64,000 nucleotides of DNA, taken from the NCBI GenBank assembly GCA_903927025.1, contig CAIYLG010000013.1:124001-188000 (forward strand), read 5' to 3'. Positions within the stretch are counted from its first letter, which is position 1. Each line of letters opens with the position of its first letter. Below are positions 44,974 to 53,484 of this stretch, one piece after another. Below the pieces are notes generated by a model that made no database searches, was not told where the DNA came from, and worked only from the letters and a program-made list of their open reading frames with translations. The position numbers and the translations under genes were made by a program. Source of the DNA: an uncultured Armatimonadota bacterium. GTDB lineage: Bacteria; Armatimonadota; Fimbriimonadia; Fimbriimonadales; Fimbriimonadaceae.

Positions 44974-45924
44974 CTAGAAACCCAAGGTGCCAAGGACACG
45001 ACGGATCGTCGCCGCGCTTCGGCAGAGTCCCGCTTCCTCATCCTCGGTCATGGGTATCGGAAGTTTGACGCGTACGCCCTGACGGTCCACGATGGATGGC
45101 CAAGAGATGCATACATCTTTGACCCCTCGGTACTCCTCGACCAGCGAACTCACAGAGAGGACTCGCTTCTCATCCCACATGATCGCCTGGAGAATGGTGG
45201 TCACGGCCAGACCCACCGCATAGTTGGTGGCTCCCTTCCCCTGAATGATCTTGTAGGCGGAAGTGCGAACCTCTTCGATGATCTCCTGTTCGTCCTTCGC
45301 CGTCATTGACCCGAATCCAGCGATATCCCACTGGCTCACCGGAACGGCGCCGATCGTCGCGCTCGACCACAGCGGTATTTCGCTGTCTCCATGTTCCCCA
45401 GCGATGTAGGCGTGGACGTTTTGAACCGCAACACCGCATCTCTGGGCAATGAGAAAGCGGAATCGTGAGCCATCCAGCACGCATCCACTGCCCAGGACAC
45501 GATGGCTGTCCAATCCGCTCAGCTTGAGGGCAACGTAAGTGAGAACGTCGACCGGGTTCGTCACCATCAGGAGGATGGCATTCGGAGCCACCTTCAATAG
45601 TTCCGGAATCAACTTGGTGCAGATGTCAGTGTTTGCCTGGGCTAGGTCCAGCCGAGTCTGACCAGATTTTTGCTTTGCGCCTGCCGTCACCACGATCACG
45701 TCGGAGTCCGCCAGCACCTGGAGATCATCAGATCCGTCCAGCTTGGCCATTGGGGCAAACATGAGACCGTGGTTCAGGTCCAAAACTTCCGCCTCGACCT
45801 TCTCCTTAGCCAAATCGTAGAGGCTGATGTGCTTGCCAATGCCCCGAATCATGCACGCATAGGCAATCGTGGCCCCAACGTTTCCGGCACCAACGATCCC
45901 AATCTTTCCCGTTTGCTCACTCAT
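44974..45924 (-). CDS. ldh: L-lactate dehydrogenase
   Basis: 316 residues from ATG 45924, preceded by AAGGAAG. The NAD Rossmann motif is IGIVGAGNVGATIA. The active-site loop reads GQTRLDLAQANT (the Arg contacts substrate), NPVDVLTYVALKLSG is conserved, and the catalytic His is in AGEHGDSEIPLW. The loop carries Gln (KQKSGQTR) where malate enzymes have Arg, so lactate/pyruvate is the expected pair. It is a cytoplasmic NAD enzyme. The next minus-strand gene upstream encodes a small membrane protein. Confidence 0.93.
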   Translation of the reverse strand: MSEQTGKIGIVGAGNVGATIAYACMIRGIGKHISLYDLAKEKVEAEVLDLNHGLMFAPMAKLDGSDDLQVLADSDVIVVTAGAKQKSGQTRLDLAQANTDICTKLIPELLKVAPNAILLMVTNPVDVLTYVALKLSGLDSHRVLGSGCVLDGSRFRFLIAQRCGVAVQNVHAYIAGEHGDSEIPLWSSATIGAVPVSQWDIAGFGSMTAKDEQEIIEEVRTSAYKIIQGKGATNYAVGLAVTTILQAIMWDEKRVLSVSSLVEEYRGVKDVCISWPSIVDRQGVRVKLPIPMTEDEEAGLCRSAATIRRVLGTLGF

Positions 45925-45964
45925 CGGTCTTCCTTTGTCCCTGTTCGTAGCGGTGCCTGACAAC

Positions 45965-46456
45965 CTAGACGAAACCTGAAGCCCACCGTTCCGCACACAC
46001 TTGATTGGGTCGGAGTCTACACTGGCCCGTTACTCGCGTTACTTGCCCGGTTGAAGTGTGCCAGACAAAAAATGTTGAAGCCACGCCTAAAACGATCGAT
46101 GCCAACCAAAGCCAGCCACCGAAAAGGAGCGCATCAGTCGATAGGCTCAACAGGATGTAAAAGATCCACCCTACCGCCAGCGCAAGCGCCCAGAACGATA
46201 GGCCCAAGGCCTTCCGACGATTCTTCAGCACACGGAACCATGTGATGAAGATAAACGGGTTAGCCAGCGAATCGAGAAACCAGATGATGCCCACGGTGAG
46301 ACATACCCAGCCAGGATCGTCGACGTATTGACTCGGCGAGCCAACACCTCCCGAGATGCGGATCGCCGGTATGAAAAGCGCAACTGCATACAAGCACATT
46401 GAAGCCGCAGTGAGGAGCTTAGCAAGGTGCGGAGTCGCTGTCACACCGTGGCCCAT
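45965..46456 (-). CDS. Small integral membrane protein
   Basis: 163 residues from ATG 46456 (MGHGVTATPHLAKLL). Four likely membrane helices: LTAASMCLYAVALFIPAI, WVCLTVGIIWFLDSLA, ALGLSFWALALAVGWIFYIL and WLWLASIVLGVASTFFVW. I do not recognise the family. The reading frame continues upstream to 46558 into the divergent VOC-GNAT gene start, but this extension is not needed. Confidence 0.65.
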   Translation of the reverse strand: MGHGVTATPHLAKLLTAASMCLYAVALFIPAIRISGGVGSPSQYVDDPGWVCLTVGIIWFLDSLANPFIFITWFRVLKNRRKALGLSFWALALAVGWIFYILLSLSTDALLFGGWLWLASIVLGVASTFFVWHTSTGQVTRVTGQCRLRPNQVCAERWASGFV

Positions 46457-46549
46457 CAGAACGGAATTCGCACCTGTTGTCCTTCGCCTAGAGGAACGGA
46501 GCACGAGATCAAAGCTGCTCCAATTAGGACGTGAGTGCAAGCGAGCTGT

Positions 46550-47320
46550 ATGATCCATTCCGTGATTAGCTCCACTGCAATCTTCGCGGCGTCTGATATT
46601 GAAGCGACGCTTACCTACTACAAAGATGTGCTTGGATTTGAATCCACCTGGACATGGGGCGATCCCCCCGTGTTTGGATCCGCCTCAAAGGGAGGGGTGA
46701 CGATCACATTCAACCTTCAGCCTGAGCTGGCAAAAAACATCCGCGGACATCAGCATGGGGTGCGTGTTGACGACATCGATCAGCTCTATCAGTACCATAA
46801 GTCGACGGGAGCCGTGATCGTGTCGAAACTAGAGGACAAGCCGTGGGGAGTGCGTGAGTACATCTTAGAAGACCTTAACGGCTACCATCTTCGATTCTCT
46901 GGACCCATGGCAAGCGACGTTCCAAAGTCGAAGCCCCTACCAAACGAAGTCGCGATCTTGAGACGGAAGCCTACGATGGATGAATACACTGCGGTGGCAG
47001 GCCCCGCCTTCCACCACAACGACCCGAACCCAGAGATCTTGGAGCATACATGGGGAGGAGTGATTGCTCAATTGCCAGATGGCCAGACGATTGGTGTGGC
47101 GAGGATCATGTGTGACGCCCCCGGCTGGTACAGCATGTGGGACGTTGCTGTCGTGCCTGAGTGGCAGGCACACCGCATCGGGTCCGAAATGATTAAGGCC
47201 GCCGTCGAACTCATTCGAGAGGCTTCACCCAGTGCAATCATTCACCTGTTCACTTACAAGCACGGATTCTACGAACGGCTCGGATTTACGAAGGAGTCAG
47301 TAAGCGTGTTGCGCCTATAG
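46550..47320 (+). CDS. VOC-GNAT fusion protein
   Basis: 256 residues from ATG 46550. Residues about 3-125 are a VOC/glyoxalase-like module (SDIEATLTYYKDVLGFESTW, GVTITFNLQPE, LEDLNGYHLRFSG). After a linker, residues about 135-256 are a GNAT N-acetyltransferase: MWDVAVVPEWQAHRIGSEMI (acetyl-CoA phosphate loop, QAHRIGS) and HGFYERLGFTKES at the end. This joins substrate binding of the VOC type with acetyl transfer in one chain. It may modify and sequester a toxic amine or antibiotic, which is inference. Confidence 0.82.
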   Translation: MIHSVISSTAIFAASDIEATLTYYKDVLGFESTWTWGDPPVFGSASKGGVTITFNLQPELAKNIRGHQHGVRVDDIDQLYQYHKSTGAVIVSKLEDKPWGVREYILEDLNGYHLRFSGPMASDVPKSKPLPNEVAILRRKPTMDEYTAVAGPAFHHNDPNPEILEHTWGGVIAQLPDGQTIGVARIMCDAPGWYSMWDVAVVPEWQAHRIGSEMIKAAVELIREASPSAIIHLFTYKHGFYERLGFTKESVSVLRL

Positions 47321-47421
47321 GCTGTTGCGCGCGACAGCAACACCCATCCGGGGAGTGCGGGATTTATCACGCTTGCCAACCGGCCCCGTGTTGAAACCCG
47401 AGGCGCAGGCGAGCTGAAGCC

Positions 47422-47446
47422 TAATGCCATCCAGTGTGAGGTTGGG
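47422..47446 (+). repeat. Dispersed repeat element A, copy 3
   Basis: Reads TAATGCCATCCAGTGTGAGG. It is the plus-strand counterpart of copy 2 at 12734, preceded by AAGCC in both. Confidence 0.6.
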
Positions 47447-47499
47447 AGCAAACGGTTCACCATGCACTTAGACTCGAGCGACCCAGTTTTCGGGTGCGA

Positions 47500-47533
47500 C
47501 TCCTTCTCCTGCCAAACCTGGCGGGAGAAGGAG
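47500..47533. repeat. 15-bp hairpin in intergenic repeat region
   Basis: CTCCTTCTCCTGCCA (47500-47514), loop AACC, TGGCGGGAGAAGGAG (47519-47533), one T-G pair. A degraded version is at 12645-12678. Similar hairpins in two repeat islands suggest a mobile intergenic unit, not a terminator. Confidence 0.7.
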
Positions 47534-47708
47534 GGTTGAGCGTGAAGCTGATAGGCCCGCCCCTGGCACCTTGGAAAATCCGGGAACCTGGAGAGGAGCC
47601 ATTAAAAGTGCTGATCAGATGAACCCGCTCTTCTCTGCGATAGCCCGCAATCCGTGTGAGGCAAGGCAGTTCAGGTTCGAATGTTGCGGATTTCCATACC
47701 AAATGGCA

Positions 47709-47729
47709 AATCTCAAACTGGATGGCATT
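47709..47729 (-). repeat. Dispersed repeat element A, copy 4
   Basis: Identical over 21 bases to 12734-12754, in the same orientation. Confidence 0.7.
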
Positions 47730-47793
47730 TGGCAGAACCCATCGCTCCTGTGGTCGGCACCAATCCGGGGAGTGCGGGCAAAAAACTCTAGCA

Positions 47794-48423
47794 TCACTCC
47801 GCGAAAAGAACTAAGTTCCCGTCCGGATCAGCGATGATAAAGGTTCTTGCCCCCCATGGCTCTGTACGGAGAGTTTGCTTGAAGTCTGCTCCCTTCGCCT
47901 GGTAGTCAAGGAATAATTCCTTGATCGATTCGACGCAGATGGTGGCAGCAAGCAGGTCATCCTGCCCTCGAGCGGCAGGATCGAACGGCAGCAGTTCGAC
48001 CCACCGCAGGTTAATGTGCGCTTCACCCCTGCCTACCTGAGCGTAAAAGGGTGGGTCGCCATAGGCGAACTTGGTCTCAAAACCGAGCTTCTCGTTGTAG
48101 TAGGTCAGTGACCGCACGAGGTCTGTGGTGAAAAGTTGTGGTTCCGCTCTTTTGAAGGCGGTCGACGATTGGTTAATGGGTTGCTGTTCAGACATGTCAT
48201 TGGCTCCTTGGAGGAGCGCTTGCCAAGATGGGAATCCCTGTTGCTTCGCGATCAGTTCCTGCGCATCGATCAGTTGAAACCGATGCGCAAGAATATCCAC
48301 GTCCGACATCTCACCAAACGCGGTGAGATGTAGCCGAATCAGTTCGGCGACAGGATGATGACCCTCGCGGTGCCAGCGGACAATACGCTTGGCTTGCTTT
48401 CGGAGATTCTCGATATTTGGCAT
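47794..48423 (-). CDS. VOC family protein with N-terminal LRKQAK module
   Basis: 209 residues from ATG 48423. The first 75 residues, opening MPNIENLRKQAKRIVRWHRE and including AQELIAKQQGFPSWQALLQ, are a small helical module that in many bacteria precedes ankyrin repeats. After a linker comes a VOC/bleomycin-resistance-like module (FTTDLVRSLTYYNEKLGFET, GRGEAHINLRW, FIIADPDGNLVLFAE), with His and the terminal Glu as likely metal ligands. It may bind a toxin or a lactone, as the family often does. The fusion is unusual. Confidence 0.8.
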   Translation of the reverse strand: MPNIENLRKQAKRIVRWHREGHHPVAELIRLHLTAFGEMSDVDILAHRFQLIDAQELIAKQQGFPSWQALLQGANDMSEQQPINQSSTAFKRAEPQLFTTDLVRSLTYYNEKLGFETKFAYGDPPFYAQVGRGEAHINLRWVELLPFDPAARGQDDLLAATICVESIKELFLDYQAKGADFKQTLRTEPWGARTFIIADPDGNLVLFAE

Positions 48424-48662
48424 ACGCACCCTACGGTTAGGTAGTAGGAGGGCTTGGCCCTTTCGGCGATTCACCGGTGCGCCCTACGGCAACGAACCTA
48501 TTATAAGCAATGGAAACGCCTGCGATCTGCGCCAGTCCGGAAAATCAACATTGAAGTGGTTCAGGACAACCTGAACGGGCATCGGATCACAGACCCGTTT
48601 GGGCTCCAGCGCCTCTCAAAAGCTGCGAGCTTGACCATACGCTGCATAATCTCAGTTATCTA

Positions 48663-49754
48663 ATGCTAAGAGCCGGAAATGTTGGCCTGCCGAATGTGGG
48701 CAAATCGACGCTATTCAATGCAATCGTCGAAAATTCAAAGGCGCAAGCCGCAAACTTCCCTTTTTGCACCATCGACCCCAATGTAGGGATTGTCGATGTG
48801 CCGGACGTACGACTCAACCGCCTCGCCGAGATCGCTAAATCGGAGCGTATCCTACCCGCCAAGCTTGAGATCGTTGATATCGCAGGTCTCGTGAAAGGTG
48901 CTTCTCAGGGTGAGGGTTTGGGGAACCAGTTCCTTGCCAATATCCGTGAAGTCGATGCGATCATTCACGTGGTCCGCTGTTTCGATAACGACGACATCAT
49001 CCACGTCTCCGGGTCCATTGATCCGGCTAGAGACATTGAGATCATCAACATTGAACTGATCCTCGCCGACATGGCCCAGGCGGAGCGACGCCTTGAGCGA
49101 GCTCGAAAGGAGTCCCGCACCAAGAAGGAAGCTCAAGTAGAAGTGGAAGCGCTTGAGAAAATCGTTCCTGCCCTCGAAGATGGCAAGCCCGCCCGTTCCG
49201 TGGCGCTAACCGAAGACGAAGCGAAGTCGATCAAGAACCTCGGACTGCTGACACTGAAGCCGATCATCTTTGCCGCCAACGTTTCGGAAGAGCATCTGGC
49301 AAAAGGCAACAAATACGTCGACGCGGTTCGCGCTATCGCCAAGACAGAAGGTGCTGAAGTCGTGGTTATCTCCGCGCAGGTAGAAGCGGAACTGCTGGAG
49401 CTGCCGGAAGAAGATCGAAAGGAGTATCTAGCCTCCCTAGGAGTAAACGAAGGTGGTCTTCAATCCCTGATCCGCTCAACGTTCTTCCTGCTCGGCCTTC
49501 AAACCTACTTCACCTGCGGTCCGAAAGAAGCTCGAGCGTGGACGATTCTGCGAGGAATGACTGCCCCTCAAGCAGCCGGCGTTATTCACAGTGACTTCGA
49601 GCGAGGCTTCATCCGTGCCGAAACGGTGAGCTACAAAGACTTAGATGAAACCGGCGGCATGGCCGCCGCCAAAGCCAAGGGGCTGGTCCGCAGCGAAGGA
49701 AAAGAGTACGTTGTCCAGGAAGGCGACGTGATGAACTTCCTGTTCAACGTGTAG
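48663..49754 (+). CDS. ychF: Ribosome-associated P-loop NTPase YchF
   Basis: 363 residues. The P loop GLPNVGKSTLFNAI, the G2 region NFPFCTIDPNVG, the G3 motif DIAGLVKGASQGEGLGNQFL and the C-terminal TGS region (FTCGPKEARAWTILRGMTA, HSDFERGFIRAETVSY, VMNFLFNV) match YchF/Ola1. Members of this family bind ATP rather than GTP, associate with ribosomes and respond to oxidation. The family's normal C-terminal end is followed by TAG, so TAG is a normal stop in this genome. It is the only core housekeeping gene in this part. Confidence 0.95.
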   Translation: MLRAGNVGLPNVGKSTLFNAIVENSKAQAANFPFCTIDPNVGIVDVPDVRLNRLAEIAKSERILPAKLEIVDIAGLVKGASQGEGLGNQFLANIREVDAIIHVVRCFDNDDIIHVSGSIDPARDIEIINIELILADMAQAERRLERARKESRTKKEAQVEVEALEKIVPALEDGKPARSVALTEDEAKSIKNLGLLTLKPIIFAANVSEEHLAKGNKYVDAVRAIAKTEGAEVVVISAQVEAELLELPEEDRKEYLASLGVNEGGLQSLIRSTFFLLGLQTYFTCGPKEARAWTILRGMTAPQAAGVIHSDFERGFIRAETVSYKDLDETGGMAAAKAKGLVRSEGKEYVVQEGDVMNFLFNV

Positions 49755-49820
49755 GAATCTCAAATCCGTTTTGGCGCCGATACCGGTGCCAGAACGACGC
49801 CAGTCTTACAATGAATCTTA

Positions 49821-50432
49821 ATGGGAGTTCGGATCAGATCTAAGTGGAAGTCGAAGTGGATCATCGTATCCGCGATCTGTGCCGCTCTACTCGCGCCTGA
49901 GCTAATCCCTTTCTTGACCCATCACCAAATTGCGCCAAGGACCTCGTCGTCTTTCGAGAATCGCCCCGTCAACAACGATCTGGTGAAGGCGGCTGCTGCG
50001 GGCAATCTGGAAATTGTCACCCACGATCTTGATGCTGGCGTTAGCCCGAACGCGGGCACCGGCGGCGAAGGAGGAGTGAGCGCGCTCTCGACAGCCGCCT
50101 CGGCAGGTCAACTGGAAGTCGCTAAACTCCTGCTTGATCGAGGTGCGGACGTGAATGCCGACGATTTCTGGGGAGGCAACGCTATCGTCTCACCAAGCCT
50201 GGACGGAGACGTTGAAATGGTGAAGCTGCTTCTGGCCCGTGGCGGCGACCCCAACATGGAAGATGACGGGGTTACCGCCCTTGACTATGCTTCCCACCAA
50301 CTCCTACTTCACGAAACAAAGGCACCTTTGCGCAACTACTCCCAAATCATTCGCCTCCTTAAGATGAACGGCGGCAAGACAATGATTATCTGTGATCCGC
50401 TCGTCAGCCTTGGATTCTTCCTTCCTTGGTAG
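49821..50432 (+). CDS. Membrane-anchored ankyrin repeat protein
   Basis: 203 residues. One hydrophobic N-terminal segment (WIIVSAICAALLAPELIPFL) is a signal or anchor. Ankyrin repeats start at VNNDLVKAAAAGNLEIVTH and continue with ALSTAASAGQLEVAKLLLDR and VEMVKLLLARGGDPNMEDDG. The last 17 residues (after KMNGGK) do not look like an ankyrin end, and the gene overlaps the converging 50304-51050 gene by 129 bases. TACAAT lies 8 bases before the ATG, so the mRNA may be leaderless. Confidence 0.78.
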   Translation: MGVRIRSKWKSKWIIVSAICAALLAPELIPFLTHHQIAPRTSSSFENRPVNNDLVKAAAAGNLEIVTHDLDAGVSPNAGTGGEGGVSALSTAASAGQLEVAKLLLDRGADVNADDFWGGNAIVSPSLDGDVEMVKLLLARGGDPNMEDDGVTALDYASHQLLLHETKAPLRNYSQIIRLLKMNGGKTMIICDPLVSLGFFLPW

Positions 50433-51050
50433 TTCCTGGGTGTCCGCACGGCGAACGTCCTGACTGCCGACAGTCTCTGAGTCTTCGTCGACCATGCCTG
50501 GTTCAGCGTCGTAATCCACGTTAGATGCTCGGTAGATCGTTACGACAAGTGATGCATTTGCCGCCGCCATTCTTTGAAGAACTGCGGGAGTCAATTGCCA
50601 GGTTGAGTGCGTCCAACGCTGATCAGTCCAAGGGTGCGGATCATCGCTCGGTAGGTAGCCAATATCGAAGCGCCTGCTCTTGCAAGCCTCCCACAGTCGC
50701 ATTCCGGCAGGGCTAAGTCGTTCCACAAGATCCAACATTCGCTCGATCGCATCGGATGGGTGGTCATGGATGATGTCTGCTTCGTACCTTGCTTCCCACA
50801 CCCCTCCACTTAACTTCAATGGAAATTCGTCCAGTCCAGCGGCGGCGAGCTCCAAGTCCAGTTCATTAAGGTCAAACCTGGCTCGCAGTACTAAGTCAGT
50901 GTTCTCGTAAATCGCTCCCATTTCCTCAATTATGTCCTTGCTAATGACCACGGAGGCAGATCCGTGCCACTCTGAGAACCCGCTTGAGCTCACCGCTAAT
51001 GCATGCCGAATTGGGGCCTGCGCCTGAAAACCAATTGTCGTGGGATGCAT
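50304..51050 (-). CDS. Hypothetical protein
   Basis: 248 residues from ATG 51050 (MHPTTIGFQAQAPIRHA), with AGGTGG 7 bases upstream. I do not recognise the family. It is cytoplasmic and acidic, with ENTDLVLRARFDLNELDLELAA, and a late SLVVTIYRASNVDYDAEPG. The 3' end overlaps the ankyrin gene on the other strand, and the last 40 residues (rich in Glu/Lys) may be an extension after loss of the original stop. The frame is open to 51236, but the upstream part reads as antisense of the next gene. Confidence 0.6.
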   Translation of the reverse strand: MHPTTIGFQAQAPIRHALAVSSSGFSEWHGSASVVISKDIIEEMGAIYENTDLVLRARFDLNELDLELAAAGLDEFPLKLSGGVWEARYEADIIHDHPSDAIERMLDLVERLSPAGMRLWEACKSRRFDIGYLPSDDPHPWTDQRWTHSTWQLTPAVLQRMAAANASLVVTIYRASNVDYDAEPGMVDEDSETVGSQDVRRADTQELPRKEESKADERITDNHCLAAVHLKEANDLGVVAQRCLCFVK

Positions 51051-51116
51051 CTTGGGCCACCTAGCCGTGGCGCGGCGTAGAGTCCGTATACTTCCGACAG
51101 CTCCACAGGCAACTCT

Positions 51117-51500
51117 ATGCCAGTCCAACACCCGTTCAGACTCCTCGCGATCATCTGCATGGTTTGGTCCACGATCAGCGGCATCGCTGAACTTTGTGGT
51201 TTCCGGCTGATCCAGGTCACTATGGGTGAAGGGCACGCAGGATCGTTTCCATACGAATTTATTGGAGTCTATGTGGGAGTCGAGTTTGTGCTGGCGATCG
51301 CACTAGCGATGGTCCTCAGGAAAAGTAAGTGGTCAGCGCTGGTTCTGTATCTGATTTTTTTAGGGACATTCGTCGGAACGTTCGTCGGACTACGGCAGGG
51401 TGCATACACGCCTGATTTCACACCCAATGCAGTTGTCCTGGAGCTCATCTGGCTTTCGCCTTGGCTCGGGTTGATACGGCAACTTAGGAAATCAAGCTAG
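51117..51500 (+). CDS. Small membrane protein, paralog of 53067-53444
   Basis: 127 residues, three to four hydrophobic helices (LAIICMVWSTISGIAEL, VGVEFVLAIALAMVLR, ALVLYLIFLGTFVGTFVGL). It shares with the 53067 protein the frame MVWS...GFR, a FPYEF/FPFEL motif, the ELIWLSPW/ETVWLSPW end and similar length. No known family. The pair flanks a lipoprotein and a cupin gene, so a small duplicated block is possible. Confidence 0.7.
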   Translation: MPVQHPFRLLAIICMVWSTISGIAELCGFRLIQVTMGEGHAGSFPYEFIGVYVGVEFVLAIALAMVLRKSKWSALVLYLIFLGTFVGTFVGLRQGAYTPDFTPNAVVLELIWLSPWLGLIRQLRKSS

Positions 51501-51608
51501 GCTTCGAGCAGTTGGAGTTCAACAACGCGGATTCACAGCATTCAGAACAGTGAATAAGAGGAGCATCAAACCGGAAACCTGTACCCGGCAATACTGCTAA
51601 GCTGGCCA

Positions 51609-52367
51609 GTGTGTAAACAATGGCATCCGATTATTCTTGCGAGTCTGCTTGTTCTCTTGAGCGGATGCGGTGGTTCGAGTGTGGCAACGGCAACCCACCC
51701 AGCTGAAGGAGGCGTTTCCCTCTCTCAATATCAGGCCACATTGCCAGATGGATCTCTGATGGAAATAGAGATCTTTGCCAATGATAGTCTTGCCTGGAAC
51801 GGTGACTTTGCTGTGGCCGCAGAGACCGGCCCGTACGCCCACCAAACAGGTTCCTTCCAAGGGACGATTACCGGAAGCCAGTTGAACGCAACGTGCGAAG
51901 CGGCGGACGGAACTTCCTTCCAGCTATCGGGAACATCCAATGGCGACAGCAGCTTCACTTTAGTGAGGTCCGATATTCCTGGGACAACCCTAACCTTTCT
52001 GCCTGTGTTGCAGTCTGGACCGGTCAAGCGCGCTGAAACGAGCTTTAATCTGAACACCAACAACACAAGCGGTCGAGTAGTGCTCTCGACAACTCCATTC
52101 TCGGTCCAGGGCAGCGGCACCATGACCGAATACCGAGGAACTTGGCTCGGCCTCAATGTCACCTTCTGGGCTTACGCCTCGGGCTACGCTTCTGTGATCG
52201 TTTATGTAAACGACTTCGCAATAAGCACCTCGAATTTCAGTAGCTACAAGCTGATTGATTTTGGATCTGCAAACCTTACTGCCGCATCGGGTCGAGTCTC
52301 GGTTTACAGTGCCGTCACAAGGAGCCAGTTCCAGTTCAAGAACCTTGCCAGCGTTTCCCCTGGATAG
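51609..52367 (+). CDS. Secreted lipoprotein of unknown function
   Basis: 252 residues from GTG 51609. Lipobox LLVLLSGC is followed by GGSS. The mature part is beta-rich (SQYQATLPDGSLMEIEI, GTTLTFLPVLQSG, GSGTMTEYRGTWLGLNVTF). It shares style but no obvious sequence with the lipoprotein at 19667. It sits between two paralogous membrane protein genes. I cannot name the family. Confidence 0.68.
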   Translation: MCKQWHPIILASLLVLLSGCGGSSVATATHPAEGGVSLSQYQATLPDGSLMEIEIFANDSLAWNGDFAVAAETGPYAHQTGSFQGTITGSQLNATCEAADGTSFQLSGTSNGDSSFTLVRSDIPGTTLTFLPVLQSGPVKRAETSFNLNTNNTSGRVVLSTTPFSVQGSGTMTEYRGTWLGLNVTFWAYASGYASVIVYVNDFAISTSNFSSYKLIDFGSANLTAASGRVSVYSAVTRSQFQFKNLASVSPG

Positions 52368-52406
52368 GAGTTCTTCCACCCGAGTTGACTTTCTTGATAG
52401 GATCTT

Positions 52407-52838
52407 ATGGTGTCAGAAGCCAAAGAAGTCATCCGTCTGGGACATATCCAGGTCCAGTTCCTTCAGGAATCTGCCGATACCGGCGGAGTGAACTCAGTGT
52501 TCGAATTCTGCGTGGCGCCAGGGGCAAAGGTTCCGGCGCCACACTATCACGAACACTTTGACGAGTTCTTATACGGCCTCGAAGGAGTGCTGACGTTCAC
52601 TGTGAATGGTGAAGTGCGCGAAATCGGCCCTGGTGACCAGTGGTTTGTGCCGAAGGGTGCAGTGCATCACTTTGCCAACCACGGAACCATCTCCACGCGC
52701 ACGCTCACTGTGATCACGCCCGCGCTTCTCGGACCGGAATACTTTAAGGATATCGCCGCGGTGATGAAAGGAGGCCCGCCTGATCCATCCAGCGTCGCGG
52801 AGGTCATGCGCAAGCACGGGCTCGTCGCAGTGCCGTAG
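52407..52838 (+). CDS. Cupin domain protein
   Basis: 143 residues. The cupin metal motif is PHYHEHFDEFLYGLEGVLTF (His46, His48, His50 and Glu53 as candidates) and the second motif is PGDQWFVPKGAVHHFANHG. One single-domain cupin_2; the substrate is unknown. These are often dioxygenase-like or binding proteins. AGGA lies 5 bases before the ATG. Confidence 0.88.
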   Translation: MVSEAKEVIRLGHIQVQFLQESADTGGVNSVFEFCVAPGAKVPAPHYHEHFDEFLYGLEGVLTFTVNGEVREIGPGDQWFVPKGAVHHFANHGTISTRTLTVITPALLGPEYFKDIAAVMKGGPPDPSSVAEVMRKHGLVAVP

Positions 52839-53066
52839 CGGTTCCACTTTCTGGAAGAATCTGCCGAGTGAACTATTTGGATGATTTGACAGGGATCGAG
52901 TCAGGCTTCATCACTTATCAGCTCGGCAATCCCACGCACTGATCAATCCCGGTTTTGGACACGGGAGGTCAACTCCGGTGCCGTTGAATGCAACCATGGA
53001 TCGACAAAGTTTACTGGTCCCATCTCTCTGAACAACTCAAATTCCTATTGGAAGCCTAAAGTCCTG

Positions 53067-53444
53067 ATGCGTCCCCTTCACAAGTTTGCTGTTGGTTGCA
53101 TGGTCTGGTCTGCTCTCGTAGGAGCCGCTGGTCTCATAGGCTTTCGGGGTCTACAAATCATCGGCGGATCTGGGCACACCGACGCGTTTCCCTTCGAACT
53201 GCTCAGGTTCTATGTCGCCGCTGAGGTGGGATTCGCCATTTGTCTCTTCGGGCTATTGAGACGAAGGCTCTGGGCTAGACCGGGGTTGTTGATCCTTCTC
53301 CCGGCAATTGTCCTCGTCACGGTGATGGGGTTCCGCATCCAAGGCTGGTCGTCGGAAGCCATTCCCATGGCGGCATGGTTTGAAACTGTGTGGCTGAGTC
53401 CATGGGTCCTCTTTGCCGGACTCAGCTTCATGCAAAAGTCTTAG
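53067..53444 (+). CDS. Small membrane protein, paralog of 51117-51500
   Basis: 125 residues, helices FAVGCMVWSALVGAAGLIGF, FYVAAEVGFAICLFGLL and LLILLPAIVLVTVMGF, then WLSPWVLFAGLSFM. See the paralog for shared motifs. No known family. Confidence 0.7.
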   Translation: MRPLHKFAVGCMVWSALVGAAGLIGFRGLQIIGGSGHTDAFPFELLRFYVAAEVGFAICLFGLLRRRLWARPGLLILLPAIVLVTVMGFRIQGWSSEAIPMAAWFETVWLSPWVLFAGLSFMQKS

Positions 53445-53484
53445 TTGGAGCCAGCTCGCTGAGCGAGTGCCACCCGTCCACTTT

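Larger units (their letters stand above)
47321..47793. other. Intergenic region rich in dispersed repeats
   Basis: About 470 bases, no gene accepted. It holds two element A copies (47422-47446 and 47709-47729, opposite strands), two 16-base copies of ATCCGGGGAGTGCGGG (47346-47361 and 47763-47778) and a 15-bp hairpin at 47500-47533. A short hairpin at 47331-47348 (GCTGTTGC/GCGACAGC) may end the VOC-GNAT transcript. Confidence 0.65.
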
